From: Clostridium kluyveri DSM 555
GTDB lineage: Bacteria; Bacillota; Clostridia; Clostridiales; Clostridiaceae
Direction: 5' to 3'
Assembly: GCF_000016505.1 (NCBI RefSeq)
Contig: NC_009706.1
Span: 3,038,001-3,102,000, forward strand
DNA: 64,000 nucleotides
Each line of letters begins with the position of its first letter. Within the stretch, counting starts at the first letter, position 1. The notes under the pieces were generated by a model. The model ran no database searches. It was not told where the DNA came from and worked only from the letters and a program-made list of their open reading frames with translations. Made by a program: the position numbers and the translations under genes. Below are positions 8,200 through 18,120 of this stretch, piece after piece.

Positions 8200-8302
8200 T
8201 ATGTTTTCTACAGATTATAAGTTGTATTATCAAAGCTATAGTTCCTGTAATAAATATAATTATAGACAAAATCTTAGGTGCAGTAAAAACCAGTGTATAT
8301 AT

Positions 8303-9475
8303 TTACATAGCAGCTTTAAAAATATTCATTATATCCACAAAAGTTCCTCTTCTTGGATTTGTAATAGAGCAGATATCTTTTTCAGCATTTTTTGAAAGTA
8401 ACTCTAAATCATTTTCATCAACTCCAATAGAACTGAGATGAATTGGAAGTCCAATATCCTTACAGAGATTTTGAATGCCATGCTTAATTTTATTTACAGC
8501 ATCTTGTTTATCAGTTGCTTTCATCCCCATAGTTTCACTGATTTTAAGAATTCTTTCCTCTGGTATTGATAGCGAATTAAACTCCAATACATGAGGCAGT
8601 AGAGCTGCATTACAAGCTCCATGCATTTCCTCATAAAGTGCACCTATTTGATGGGACATAGAGTGAACATATCCTAGTCCTGCATTGTTAAGAACCATTC
8701 CACCCATAACGCCGGCAAACATCATCTTTTCTCTGGCCTCCATGTCATTTCCATTTTTATATGCTCTTCTTAGATACCCAAAAACTAACTTTAAAGCATT
8801 AATTGCCAAGGTATCTGTAATGGGTGAAGCTTCTATAGCAACAAATCCTTCTATAGAATGAGTCAAAACATCAATACCCGAATTAGCAGTTATCTTTGGC
8901 GGCATGGTTTCCATGAATCTAAGATCATTTACAGATATTATAGGCATCATTTTTGGATCTGCAATAATCATTTTTACTCCTCTACTATCATCTCTCATAA
9001 TTGTAATATTAGTTACTTCAGATCCTGAACCAGAGGTGGTATTTATTGATATGACTGGTAAACTGGGTTTTGTCATTTTTTCATATCCTTCATAATCTTC
9101 TATATCTCCACCATTAGTTGCTACAATAGCTATACCTTTTGCACAATCATGGTTAGTTCCACCGCCAACAGATATTATAAAGTGATAGTCCTTTTTCAAT
9201 ATATTTAGTCTTTTTTTAAAGTATGTAAGAGCATCTTCCACAAATGAAATTGTACAATCTGGATGTAAGATTCCATCAAATATATCATAAGAAATAAACA
9301 AATCTTTTAATATTTCTTCAACTATTTCAACATGACCAAGCCTTATTATATTTTTATCTGTAACAATCAGAGCTTTACTTAATTTATATGGAAGTAGTTT
9401 TGTATATAAATTCTTAATAGCTCCCATGCCAATAAGATTTACTACAGGCAAACGAAAATCATGAGTATTCTCCAA
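8303..9475 (-). CDS. iron-containing alcohol dehydrogenase
   Basis: 390 residues of the Fe-dependent ADH family. NAD(P)-binding GGGTNHDCAKG is at about residues 98-108, NTTSGSGSEVTN at about 140-151, metal ligands in DVLTHSIEGF (Asp and His, about 202-211), and the downstream His ligands in GYVHSMSHQIGALYEEMHGACN. It would interconvert an aldehyde and a primary alcohol with NAD(P)H. It sits between the por T-box and a glycyl radical enzyme/activase pair on the same strand. This suggests it reduces an aldehyde made by that pathway (inference); its ~220-bp gap from the activase means a separate promoter is possible. Confidence 0.85.
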   Translation of the reverse strand: MENTHDFRLPVVNLIGMGAIKNLYTKLLPYKLSKALIVTDKNIIRLGHVEIVEEILKDLFISYDIFDGILHPDCTISFVEDALTYFKKRLNILKKDYHFIISVGGGTNHDCAKGIAIVATNGGDIEDYEGYEKMTKPSLPVISINTTSGSGSEVTNITIMRDDSRGVKMIIADPKMMPIISVNDLRFMETMPPKITANSGIDVLTHSIEGFVAIEASPITDTLAINALKLVFGYLRRAYKNGNDMEAREKMMFAGVMGGMVLNNAGLGYVHSMSHQIGALYEEMHGACNAALLPHVLEFNSLSIPEERILKISETMGMKATDKQDAVNKIKHGIQNLCKDIGLPIHLSSIGVDENDLELLSKNAEKDICSITNPRRGTFVDIMNIFKAAM

Positions 9476-9697
9476 TATAATCCCTCCAAATCTTAAGTAT
9501 ATATTAATCTTATCTTTTCTGTTTTACAGGCTGGTTATGCATAAAATATGAGTTATATACCTGGGAAAAATAAAATATTCTCGACAGTTAGTTACTTTGA
9601 CCAACAGTGTGGACGAGATATCATATCTAATAAAACAAAATCTAATAAGTTTTCCATTTACCTTAGTTTCAATATTTTATCTCCAATATATACAAGC

Positions 9698-10603
9698 TTA
9701 TCTATAGCTTACTACCTCAACACCTTTATTTTTAACTATTTTGTATAATTCTATTAAATATTCCTGTGATGGGGTCTTAAACTCTCTTGATGGTTTTTTT
9801 AAACCAAGAGCCTCATATTTACTATTGCCAAATGAGTGATATGGTAATAACTCTAGTTTTGGTTTATCTATATTATCTTTAACAAATTTAGCGGTTTTTC
9901 TAATATTATCTATACCTGAATTTACTCCATCAATTACTGGTATGCGAACTACCACAGGTACTTTCAATTCTTTAAGCCTTGATATGTTCTCTAATATTCT
10001 TTCATTGCCAACTCCTGTATAAAATTTATGTTTACCATCATCCATATGCTTTATATCTATAAATATTAAATTTAATTTTTCCAATATATCCTTCACCTTA
10101 TCGAATTGAAAGTGCCCAGAAGTCTCAATAGCCAAATCTATGGCTTTATCATAAAGTTTATTTACAAGCTCTCTCAGTATATCTGTTTGCAGTGTCGCTT
10201 CTCCTCCAGAAAAAGTAACACCGCCGCCTGAATATCTATAGAATATTCTTTGTTTTTCTATTATTTTTAATATTTGTTCACTATTATAGTGATAAATCAA
10301 ATTTTTTCTGCTGTTAGTTGTACATACCTCTGTGCAAAGTCCACAGGATTTGCATTTTTCTCGTTCAAGTCTCTGGTTTAAATTTATACCTACTCCATAT
10401 GGACATACTTGAACACACCTTCCACATCCTATGCATGTCTTTTCATAATATGCAATCTTGTTAGAATTTGTACAGCTTTCTGGATTGGAACACCATTGGC
10501 ATTTAAGGGAACAGCCAGCAAAAAAAATAATTGTTCTGATTCCATCTCCATCATTAACAGAAAAATTCTGCGGCTCCATAAAGTACCCACTTATGCTATT
10601 CAT
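9698..10603 (-). CDS. glycyl radical enzyme activating enzyme (radical SAM)
   Basis: 301 residues from the ATG at 10603, preceded by gggaggaattt; the longer frame to 10633 starts upstream of that site. The radical SAM motif is FFAGCSLKCQWCSNPESC (CX3CX2C, about residues 29-36). Two extra 4Fe-4S motifs follow: CIGCGRCVQVCPYG and CKSCGLCTEVC, the insert typical of activases for non-PFL glycyl radical enzymes. The GGE-type SAM contact is GGGVTFSGGEATLQ. It abstracts the glycine hydrogen of the partner enzyme encoded just upstream (10679-13048) to make the glycyl radical, under anaerobic conditions. Confidence 0.9.
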   Translation of the reverse strand: MNSISGYFMEPQNFSVNDGDGIRTIIFFAGCSLKCQWCSNPESCTNSNKIAYYEKTCIGCGRCVQVCPYGVGINLNQRLEREKCKSCGLCTEVCTTNSRKNLIYHYNSEQILKIIEKQRIFYRYSGGGVTFSGGEATLQTDILRELVNKLYDKAIDLAIETSGHFQFDKVKDILEKLNLIFIDIKHMDDGKHKFYTGVGNERILENISRLKELKVPVVVRIPVIDGVNSGIDNIRKTAKFVKDNIDKPKLELLPYHSFGNSKYEALGLKKPSREFKTPSQEYLIELYKIVKNKGVEVVSYR

Positions 10604-10678
10604 ATAAATTCCTCCCTGCTCAAAATGAAACATTAAAACAGAAACACAATTTAATTAAACCATGTCTTTATTCCAATT

Positions 10679-13048
10679 TTAATAATTCTCATGAGCCGTT
10701 CTTGCAATGATTGCATCTTGCATTGCCCTTGATAAATTAACAAATTGTGTACTGTATCCTGCAACCCTGACCAACAAATCTTTATAGTTTTCAGGATTAT
10801 TTTGAGCTTTACGCAGTGTTTCAGTAGATATCGTATTAAATTGAACATGGAATGCTCCCAGAGAAAAGAAGGATTGAATCATTGCTCCTAAGTTACTCTG
10901 TCCTCTTTTAGTACTTACTAAATCTTCATTCAATCTTAAATTTAACAGTGTTCCGCCAGAATGTACATCCTGATTAATTTTGGCTGCTGAACGCATGGCT
11001 GCTAGTGGTGTTGAGGTATCAGAACCTGCAAATGGTGATACACCTTCAGATAATGGTTCTCTAGCTTTTCTACCACAGCTCGTTGCTCCGATAACTTTTC
11101 CTGCAGGCAGATAGTTAGAAATTCCCATAAAGGCAGTGATGAAATTATTACCATTTATGTCCTTATATCTGTGCCCCTCTTTGTAATAATGATTTGCCAT
11201 CTTGATGGCAATATCATCTACATAGTCTATATCATTACCATACTTTGGTACGGCAATAGCTAATTGTCTTAACTCTTCGTAGCCTTCCCAATTTGCATCA
11301 AGTACCTTTATCAAATTTTCCATTGTGGTGACTTTATCTTCAAAAACAAGTTTCTTGATTACTGCAAGAGAGTTAGATGTAACTGCAAGCCCTATTCCTG
11401 TAAGCACAGGTCCTATGTTGTATTTTGCCCCAGTATCAACTAAATCCCTGCCTTTTATCATACACTCTTCTATACAGGAAGATAAAAATGGTCTTGGAAC
11501 CATTTCCTTATGAAGTTTCTGTGCTAATAAAGTGGCTATAATTGAGTGTTCAATTAAATTATCAAATTGCTTGTAAAAGGCTTTTTCAACTTCCTCATAA
11601 GACTTAAAATTCATTGGATTTTTCTCGTCCAAACCTATTTTCTCACCAGTGATCCTACTTTTACCTCTATTTAGTGCAAACTCCAAAGCTGCAGTAAAAT
11701 TAATATTTACTGCTGAAGTCCATTCACCAGTTTTACGGAAATGTGGTACTACACAGCCACAGTTATTCCAATCTCTAGCATCTTCTGGTTCATAGCCTGC
11801 ATTTATAAGCATTTGATAACCTGCAGCGTCATTATGGATTGCAGGAAACCCAGTACCTTTACTCACTAAATAGGTAACCGCATCTAAAAAGCTGCCAGGA
11901 CAATCCTGATGAATTCTAACACTTAGACCTGGTTGGTGAGTTTTCACTCTTTCAGTGGCTTTCAAACACATATATGAAAGATCATTTGTAGCATCTTTTC
12001 CCTCTCTTGTTTTACCGCCGACTGTAAGATTTTGAAATTGATTATATCCTGCAAAGAATTCAGCAGTATTTGCAGAAATTGTCCAGACCCATTCAGATAA
12101 CTTTATCCAGAGTAATTCAATAAGCTCTTGTATTTGATCCTTTGTCATGATTCCTTTATCCATATCAGATTTATAATATGGATACATAAACTGGTCGAAT
12201 CTCCCTATGTTAAGTGCCAGTGGATTTTCAGATATTATTCCACCAACTTGTGTAAACCAAACAAATTGAATAGCTTCATAAAAAGTACTAGGGGCTTTCT
12301 CAGGTATGCTGCTGCATATTTCAGCAATTTTTAAAAGTTCTCCTTTTCTCACACCATCATTTTCTGCATCAGCCATCTCTCTGGCTTTTTCAGAATATCT
12401 ATTTGCAAGTGTGATAATTCCCTGGGAGGTAATTATTATGGAATTATAAAAATCTTTCTTTTTCATGTCTTCTGCTGAGGTAAGAAAAAGCTTTGAAATA
12501 TTCTCTTTTGCCTGTCTGATGATACCGCCAAAACCTTTTTTGAATAAAACATCTTGATAATCAGGTGTTATTTCACCAACAGCCTGCCTCCATTTCGAAT
12601 CATTATCGACAAAGCCAGTATCTACTGCAACCTTTGTGGTTTCTTTAGGTAATTGTGCTAGAAATGCTTCTTCTAAAGATTTTCCTTTCCAATATGGAAA
12701 TATATTTTTTCTCACAAATGCCCTTTGTTCATCCGTCATAACATATGGATCCTGCACTCTTTTATCAAAATTGTCCATTTCCCTATCTACCCAGTTCCAG
12801 GAGAACTCTGGAGTCAAGATACCACATTTTCTGAATTCTCCAATGGCACCAACAATAAGTTCTCCATCAAAAATAGTAACATCAATTTGCTGACAAGTGT
12901 CTCTAAATGCCTTGGCTCTTCTTATAGGAATTGATTCACCTTCTGTTTTTTTATGGGACTCTGTCCAAATTCTTGCCCTTTGGTATGAAATTACCGGTTT
13001 TGCATTTATATAATTCTGTCTTAAAGATTCAATTCTCTCTGTAATCAT
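10679..13048 (-). CDS. glycyl radical enzyme, atypical active site, substrate unknown
   Basis: 789 residues, full length for the family. The C-terminal glycyl radical loop is RVAGYSTQF with Gly764; the active-site Cys loop is NNCGCVVPHF (Cys432). In dehydratase, decarboxylase and C-N/C-S lyase members (CutC, glycerol dehydratase, HPAD, IslA, HypD, from memory) the residue two after the Cys is a catalytic Glu (GCVEP); here it is Val434. That argues against those activities. It leaves fumarate-adding (X-succinate synthase) or PFL-like chemistry as options, though the CC pair of PFL is also absent. The activase gene is directly downstream and an iron ADH follows. The ribosome site ggaaggagataaaaaat supports the start. 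Confidence 0.85.
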   Translation of the reverse strand: MITERIESLRQNYINAKPVISYQRARIWTESHKKTEGESIPIRRAKAFRDTCQQIDVTIFDGELIVGAIGEFRKCGILTPEFSWNWVDREMDNFDKRVQDPYVMTDEQRAFVRKNIFPYWKGKSLEEAFLAQLPKETTKVAVDTGFVDNDSKWRQAVGEITPDYQDVLFKKGFGGIIRQAKENISKLFLTSAEDMKKKDFYNSIIITSQGIITLANRYSEKAREMADAENDGVRKGELLKIAEICSSIPEKAPSTFYEAIQFVWFTQVGGIISENPLALNIGRFDQFMYPYYKSDMDKGIMTKDQIQELIELLWIKLSEWVWTISANTAEFFAGYNQFQNLTVGGKTREGKDATNDLSYMCLKATERVKTHQPGLSVRIHQDCPGSFLDAVTYLVSKGTGFPAIHNDAAGYQMLINAGYEPEDARDWNNCGCVVPHFRKTGEWTSAVNINFTAALEFALNRGKSRITGEKIGLDEKNPMNFKSYEEVEKAFYKQFDNLIEHSIIATLLAQKLHKEMVPRPFLSSCIEECMIKGRDLVDTGAKYNIGPVLTGIGLAVTSNSLAVIKKLVFEDKVTTMENLIKVLDANWEGYEELRQLAIAVPKYGNDIDYVDDIAIKMANHYYKEGHRYKDINGNNFITAFMGISNYLPAGKVIGATSCGRKAREPLSEGVSPFAGSDTSTPLAAMRSAAKINQDVHSGGTLLNLRLNEDLVSTKRGQSNLGAMIQSFFSLGAFHVQFNTISTETLRKAQNNPENYKDLLVRVAGYSTQFVNLSRAMQDAIIARTAHENY

Positions 13049-13093
13049 ATTTTTTATCTCCTTCCATCCTTGTATTTATTTTATCACATATTC

Positions 13094-13111
13094 TATATGT
13101 TATAACGTATA
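13094..13111. promoter_or_regulatory. near-palindrome upstream of the glycyl radical enzyme gene
   Basis: TATATGTTATAACGTATA is symmetric apart from one pair of positions. It lies about 45-60 bases before the glycyl radical enzyme start, between that gene and the XRE-cupin regulator gene, so it is a candidate operator for that regulator (inference). Confidence 0.45.
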
Positions 13112-13120
13112 AAATTTCTA

Positions 13121-13164
13121 AAATAAATCCAGAATACATTTTTAGTAATACTCTGGGTTTATTT
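13121..13164 (-). terminator. terminator of the XRE-cupin gene
   Basis: AAATAAACCCAGAGTA pairs with its near-complement TATTCTGGATTTATTT on the minus strand, directly after the stop codon. The stem is A/T-rich at its base and continues into T residues. Confidence 0.6.
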
Positions 13165-13712
13165 CAATACTTAACTATATTTTGAAATACAGCTTCAATA
13201 TCATATGGGTTACTATAGCTGTGCTCTCTGTTTGCCTTAAATTTTAATGCTGAAGGAGCAGTAAGTTCAAAAGTTTGCTCTTCTACAGTTATCACTACAG
13301 TGCCTTTTGTTACTACAACATATTCTTCCGCTGAATTTTGATGCGGTGTAGAAATATGTTTAGCACCGGGAAGCAGTTTAATATAAAAATATTCAAATCC
13401 TGATATTGGATTAAAAGGGAATACATCATATAATATCATTTTCCCATCTGATTCATATACAGGTTTTATACTATCTATTGATATTGCTTCAAAATTATTG
13501 GTTTCACTTCCTAGTATTTCAGAAAATGAAATCTTGAGTCCTGTAGAAATCTTCCATAATATTGATATTGTAGGATTTGATTCGCCTCTTTCGATTTGGC
13601 CAAGCATTGCCTTACTTACTTCGGTGAGTTTAGATGCCTCCTCTAAAGTCAATCTCCTTTCAAATCTCACTCTTTTTAAAACAGAGCCTATATTAGATGT
13701 TGGATCATTCAA
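13164..13712 (-). CDS. XRE-family regulator with C-terminal cupin domain
   Basis: 182 residues. The N-terminal helix-turn-helix spans about 8-62 (IGSVLKRVRFERRLTLEEAS and LTEVSKAMLGQIERGESNPT), and a cupin beta-barrel covers about 105-180 (HISTPHQNSAEEYVVVTKGT). The start is a TTG at 13712 with AAAGG nine bases upstream. Such regulators usually sense a small metabolite through the cupin and repress adjacent catabolic genes. Here the next gene on the strand is the glycyl radical enzyme, with a palindrome in the gap, so that operon is the likely target. Confidence 0.85.
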   Translation of the reverse strand: MNDPTSNIGSVLKRVRFERRLTLEEASKLTEVSKAMLGQIERGESNPTISILWKISTGLKISFSEILGSETNNFEAISIDSIKPVYESDGKMILYDVFPFNPISGFEYFYIKLLPGAKHISTPHQNSAEEYVVVTKGTVVITVEEQTFELTAPSALKFKANREHSYSNPYDIEAVFQNIVKY

Positions 13713-13809
13713 TTTACATCAGCCTTTCTTAAAGTTGTCACTTAAAAATATTACCTAAATAATTACTTGTCAATATCAATAAAAAGATTAGCAATACTTT
13801 TATTACACA

Positions 13810-15123
13810 TTATAATGCATAAATTCCAAGTGTAAAAGTAAAAGTAGTACTCTCATTCTCTACACTTTCAGCATAAATCCTACCACCCAAACTATCTATA
13901 ATAGCCTTTGCAATGGACAGCCCTAATCCATAGCCGCCATTTTCATGAGTTCTGGATGGATCCACTCTGTAAAACCTGTCAAATAGCTTGGGAAGATCTT
14001 GTTTGGATATTCCCTTTCCACTGTTTTTAATAGAAAATACAATATAACGTTTTGTTTTTTTCAATGATATATTAATATATCCTTTTTCATCTGTATATTT
14101 TATGGCATTGTCAAGCAAAATCATAACAACTTGTTTAATTTGTTCCGGATCACCTTTTACCATTATGTCCTGTTCTACTTTGTGAGAAAACTTAATATCT
14201 TTTTCAAAAGCAATGGCTTCCATTGACAGCACTACATTGTTTACAATACTGCTTATATCTAAAGATGAATAAATTCTGCGTACACTTGTATTCTCAGTTT
14301 TAGCCAAATACAGAAGATCATTTATCAGTTTTGTCATTCTGCAAATTTCCGCTTTTATATAATGAAGCCATTTTTTCTGACTTTTGATTGTTTCTTCTTG
14401 AACTGCAAGAAGTGCATCTGAATTTGCATTTATAATGGCAAGGGGAGTTTTAAGCTCGTGAGAAGCATCTGCCACAAGCTGCTTTTGCTTTTCCCATACT
14501 TCTGCAATAGGTTTAATGGCACGATTAGCAAAATAAAGACTAATGACAAATATAACAATGAGCATAACAATACCTACAACAATGAAAGTGGCTAGCAGTT
14601 CTCCTAGTGTCTTATGTGTATCCGTAACATCCAAAAATTTAATATCATATCCCTTGTCTGTGGTATTTACTGATTGCTGGCCATTTTGAAAAATTATATG
14701 ATTTTCAACAATAGGAGATAGGGTATACTCCCACAGTTTACCATCAAGGTTTATTGTGGAATTGTTTTTTTTATTGCTCCAGGCAAGTTCAGCTGCTTTA
14801 TGATAGTTTTCATCAGACATATCAATATAGGAATCAATATCTGATACCTTTCCATCTGAATCTACTCTTATAGAGAAAGAAAGAGAATAATCAGAAGGAA
14901 TATTGCGAATTACATGTAATCCAGCAGAAACACTGCCATTAGTTTTTGGTGGGTTACTATTACTTTCAAGCTTGATAACAGGTAATGAAAGAAGCTTATT
15001 CTGATTTTCCATTTGCATATCGTTATAAGTTATTGTATAAATAACAGCAAACGCCGTAATCATCATCACCGAAATAATTGACATGTTGAGAATTAGAAAC
15101 TTATTGCGCAGCCTTTTAAACAT
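13810..15123 (-). CDS. sensor histidine kinase
   Basis: About 437 residues from the ATG at 15123, which has AAAGGATGG at good spacing; an in-frame ATG at 15135 overlaps that site. One membrane helix lies near the N-terminus (FLILNMSIISVMMITAFAVI), then a ~150-residue extracytoplasmic sensor, then a second helix (LLATFIVVGIVMLIVIFVIS). The H-box is DASHELKTPLAII; the ATPase domain shows DNAIKYTDEKG, GKGISKQDLPKLFDRFYR and GYGLGLSIAKAI. Its start overlaps or abuts the response regulator stop. The signal is unknown; the small exported Asp-box protein just upstream of the regulator may belong to the same circuit. Confidence 0.9.
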   Translation of the reverse strand: MFKRLRNKFLILNMSIISVMMITAFAVIYTITYNDMQMENQNKLLSLPVIKLESNSNPPKTNGSVSAGLHVIRNIPSDYSLSFSIRVDSDGKVSDIDSYIDMSDENYHKAAELAWSNKKNNSTINLDGKLWEYTLSPIVENHIIFQNGQQSVNTTDKGYDIKFLDVTDTHKTLGELLATFIVVGIVMLIVIFVISLYFANRAIKPIAEVWEKQKQLVADASHELKTPLAIINANSDALLAVQEETIKSQKKWLHYIKAEICRMTKLINDLLYLAKTENTSVRRIYSSLDISSIVNNVVLSMEAIAFEKDIKFSHKVEQDIMVKGDPEQIKQVVMILLDNAIKYTDEKGYINISLKKTKRYIVFSIKNSGKGISKQDLPKLFDRFYRVDPSRTHENGGYGLGLSIAKAIIDSLGGRIYAESVENESTTFTFTLGIYAL

Positions 15124-15124
15124 A

Positions 15125-15811
15125 TTATTTGCCATCCTTTTCTATACCTATAACATATCCTGCTCCACGTACCGTTTGGATAAAAACATTAGACTTGATA
15201 TTTCTTAACTTTTTTCGTAAAAAAGATACATAAACTTCTACATTATTATATTCTACGTCAGTTTCGTAACCCCAGAGCTTTTCAACAATAACATTTTTTG
15301 AAATTATAATACCTTTTCCTTTGATTAGCAGTTCTAACAATTGACATTCTTTTAAAGTCAATTTAAATTCCTGCTTCCTGCAGCTTAGTCTCAAATTAAG
15401 AGGGTCTAATTTCATATCCCCATATTTTAAAATGCCCTCATTTACCAATTCACTTTTCCTACGCCCTAAAGCCCGCAAACGAGCTAATAATTCTTCCGCC
15501 TCAAAGGGTTTTGCCAAATAATCGTCCGCACCGCTATCTAATCCTCTTACTTTATCCTCTGTTTCTCCTTTTGCTGTCAATAAAATTACAGGGGTTTCAA
15601 TACCATTTCGACGTAATTCTTTAAGTAAGCTTATGCCATCCATTTTAGGAAGCATGATGTCTAGAATTATTATATCATAAATACCTGAAAGCCCACAGTC
15701 CAATCCACTCTCACCATTATACTCCAAATCAACACTATAGTGATTTCTTTTAAGAATTTGAGCCACTGCTTCTGCCATATATTTTTCATCTTCCACCATT
15801 AAAATTCTCAT
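15125..15811 (-). CDS. OmpR-family response regulator
   Basis: About 228 residues from the ATG at 15811 (gaggagatatgaaa upstream; the ATG at 15817 is too close to the ribosome site). The receiver domain shows VEDE, the phosphoacceptor in IIILDIMLPKMDGISLLKEL, and LLTAKGETEDKVRGLDSGADDYLAKPF. The C-terminal winged helix ends in KKLRNIKSNVFIQTVRGAGYVIG. It forms a two-component pair with the downstream kinase. A terminator of the preceding gene lies upstream at 15862-15896, so this pair has its own promoter. Confidence 0.92.
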   Translation of the reverse strand: MRILMVEDEKYMAEAVAQILKRNHYSVDLEYNGESGLDCGLSGIYDIIILDIMLPKMDGISLLKELRRNGIETPVILLTAKGETEDKVRGLDSGADDYLAKPFEAEELLARLRALGRRKSELVNEGILKYGDMKLDPLNLRLSCRKQEFKLTLKECQLLELLIKGKGIIISKNVIVEKLWGYETDVEYNNVEVYVSFLRKKLRNIKSNVFIQTVRGAGYVIGIEKDGK

Positions 15812-15861
15812 TTTCATATCTCCTCATCCATAAGTTTAAGCTACTAGAAACAGGATGCATT

Positions 15862-15896
15862 CAAAACAAGGAGCTGCTATGAAGCTCCTTATTTTG
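15862..15896 (-). terminator. terminator of the Asp-box protein gene
   Basis: Minus-strand AAGGAGCT-TCATAGC-AGCTCCTTGTTTTG forms a strong hairpin with a T-rich tail, between the Asp-box protein gene and the response regulator. Confidence 0.8.
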
Positions 15897-15964
15897 AATT
15901 ACTTCATAATGGTGTTTTTATCCAGGTAAGTCTGTAATCTCACACTTACTAGTTTTCATAACTA

Positions 15965-16399
15965 TTAATTAGCATCAGTTGCACTTTGTGTTTTTACCAC
16001 TTTGATTTTCTTACCATCTTCACTTACAGTTACACCTTTAGGAACCTCTTTACTCCAAGTTTTACCACCATCCGTAGAGTAACTCCTAACACCGTTTTCT
16101 ACTTTTACCGCTAAACTCTCTCCATTAATACCTCCAAGTGAAAGATCTTCTAAGTTACCACCTGTACCGTCTTTAGCTTCATTAATGTTCACACCCTCAG
16201 GAGCTTTTCCACTCCATGTCTTACCACCATCTGTAGAATAGCTTTTAATACCATTTACCACTTTGCAAAGCAGAGAGTTTGTGGAATTTGATGCCAATAC
16301 CGTTCCAGTTCCTATTGTAGCAGCAAATGCTGCACAAAGAAGAGCAGCACCCATTTTCTTTTTTATTGTATTCAAAATTAATGATAACCTACTTTTCAT
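15965..16399 (-). CDS. small exported or membrane-anchored protein with two Asp-box repeats
   Basis: 144 residues. A Lys/Arg-rich N-terminus precedes one hydrophobic segment (ALLCAAFAATIGTGTVLAS, a signal peptide with possible cleavage after LAS). Two copies of a unit follow, each VxNG-(I/V)-(K/R)SYSTDGGKTWS then P-x-GV, at about residues 47-70 and 98-125. STDGGKTW matches the Asp-box (S-x-D-x-G-x-x-W) of sialidases and BNR repeat proteins, but two copies cannot build a full propeller. Function unknown; perhaps a wall or glycan-associated peptide. The upstream palindrome at 16428 and the neighbouring two-component genes hint at regulated expression. Confidence 0.6.
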   Translation of the reverse strand: MKSRLSLILNTIKKKMGAALLCAAFAATIGTGTVLASNSTNSLLCKVVNGIKSYSTDGGKTWSGKAPEGVNINEAKDGTGGNLEDLSLGGINGESLAVKVENGVRSYSTDGGKTWSKEVPKGVTVSEDGKKIKVVKTQSATDAN

Positions 16400-16427
16400 A
16401 TTTTTAATACCTCCAGAATAACTTTTC

Positions 16428-16448
16428 TTGTAAGCAGCTGCCTTACAA
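16428..16448. promoter_or_regulatory. palindrome in the upstream region of the Asp-box gene
   Basis: TTGTAAG and CTTACAA arms enclose CAGCTGC; the symmetry is nearly perfect. It lies 29 bases ahead of the start codon, so it is either an operator or a 5'-leader hairpin. The rest of the 16400-16743 gap shows nothing recognisable. Confidence 0.4.
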
Positions 16449-16743
16449 TTTTCATTATAATTGCCCTACCTTGAATGAATCTTAAAAAGAAAAACTTTTA
16501 GAATTTTATTATCTAACTTTTTAAATTCTAGCCATCAACCATTTTCTTTATATTCAAGCAAATCTCCTGGCTGACAATTAAATTCTTTATAGATTTATTG
16601 CAATACATTTTATCTCAATTTTGCCCTGTCATTTTTATTTAAAATAGTGTACAGTATTTATATGGAATTAAAAATTTTACATATAATTTAAATTTTATAT
16701 TATTACTTTCAATATTAATTATACAAGATAGGTGGATGATATT

Positions 16744-18024
16744 ATGAATAAGATTAAAAATCTTTCAATACGTGTTCGTATTATGCTTCTAGTTTTTTTT
16801 GCAATGCTTGTATCAAATATATCTATAGCAGTTACTTTATCCTACAATATATACAATGATTTTTTTCAAATAGTCACTGGAGGGATTATTCTCAAAGCCA
16901 TACTATTTTTTATAATTTTTGAGGTAATTGCAGCTTCACTGTCAGAATTTGTTATTGTAAAACCTTTAAAAAAAGGCATTATACTTGCAGATTCTATTGC
17001 AGATAACGATCTTTCTGTTGACATTGAAACCATTCAACACGGAGAAGCAGGACAGATGATAGAGTCCCTTTTAAAAGCAAAGAATAATTTAAAAAATTTA
17101 ATATCAGAAATACAGAAATCCTCTAAAAAAGTAACTTTCTCATCTGAAAACTTGAATAATGTAATTGTACAGGCTAGTACTCAGGTAAACGAAATTAATG
17201 AAGGAATTAAAGAACTTATATCCGATTTTCACCGAAATGTTGAAAATATACAACAAACTTCAATTTCATTATCTGATATAACTGACAATTCACAAAATAC
17301 GGCTGAACTTGCTTCTAAAATTTTAGAATATACAAAATCAGTAAAGTATGCTGCTGAAAATGGTAAAGTTTCTGTTGATTCTATTGTAGGAGCTATAAAT
17401 GATCTTGCCTCAAACTCAAAAGATGTAAGTGATGAGGTACTTGAGCTTGAAAAGCAGAGTAATAAAATTGATGAAATTGTTGTTATTATTTCTGGAATTT
17501 CAGAACAGACAAATCTTCTTGCCTTAAATGCTGCTATTGAAGCTGCTAGAGCCGGTGAGGCAGGAAGGGGCTTCTCTGTAGTAGCTGAGGAAATAAGAAA
17601 ACTTGCAGAAGACACCAATAGTTCACTTCAAGATATCGGTAACCTTGTTAAAGATATGAATGCAAAAACTAGAAATGTAGTATCTGCTGTTATGACAACA
17701 GAAGAAAAAGTGGAACTTGGGGTTTCTAAATCTAACCAGGTAAAGACAAGCATAGATGAAATTATTGGCAGTATTGAAAATACCTTTAGCATGTTAAATA
17801 CCATAACTGAGGGAGTTACAACTCAGGCAGCTGCTCTTGAAGAAATGAGTGCAACTATAGATAATATGAATTCTACTGTTGAATCAGGAATTGATGTTTC
17901 AAATGACATTAAGGAAAAACTGAATATACAAGAGACTTTATTTAATAAAATTGACAGTACTTCTGGCGAATTAGTAATTTTATCTGAAGACATGAATAAT
18001 CTTACAAATACATTTAAATTATAA
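16744..18024 (+). CDS. methyl-accepting chemotaxis protein, short sensor
   Basis: 426 residues from the ATG at 16744 with gataggtgg upstream; a GTG at 16732 overlaps the ribosome site. Two hydrophobic helices ([20 protein letters not shown] and [20 protein letters not shown]) sit almost back to back, so there is almost no periplasmic-type sensor. The signalling domain follows, with the hairpin tip [20 protein letters not shown] and then [16 protein letters not shown]. It probably reports membrane or cytoplasmic state to CheA/CheW. No che genes are adjacent. Confidence 0.88.
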   Translation: MNKIKNLSIRVRIMLLVFFAMLVSNISIAVTLSYNIYNDFFQIVTGGIILKAILFFIIFEVIAASLSEFVIVKPLKKGIILADSIADNDLSVDIETIQHGEAGQMIESLLKAKNNLKNLISEIQKSSKKVTFSSENLNNVIVQASTQVNEINEGIKELISDFHRNVENIQQTSISLSDITDNSQNTAELASKILEYTKSVKYAAENGKVSVDSIVGAINDLASNSKDVSDEVLELEKQSNKIDEIVVIISGISEQTNLLALNAAIEAARAGEAGRGFSVVAEEIRKLAEDTNSSLQDIGNLVKDMNAKTRNVVSAVMTTEEKVELGVSKSNQVKTSIDEIIGSIENTFSMLNTITEGVTTQAAALEEMSATIDNMNSTVESGIDVSNDIKEKLNIQETLFNKIDSTSGELVILSEDMNNLTNTFKL

Positions 18025-18120
18025 TTCTAAGCCTACTCTTATTTTCTATCTTTAAATTTTATAACATAAATAAGATATGTACATATGATATTAAGGTAGA
18101 TATTTTTAGGAGGAGTATAT

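Noticed and set aside
10679-13048. Naming the glycyl radical enzyme pyruvate formate-lyase, glycerol dehydratase or choline TMA-lyase
   Set aside because: Cys loop CGCVVP fits neither the CC of PFL nor the GCVEP of the others.
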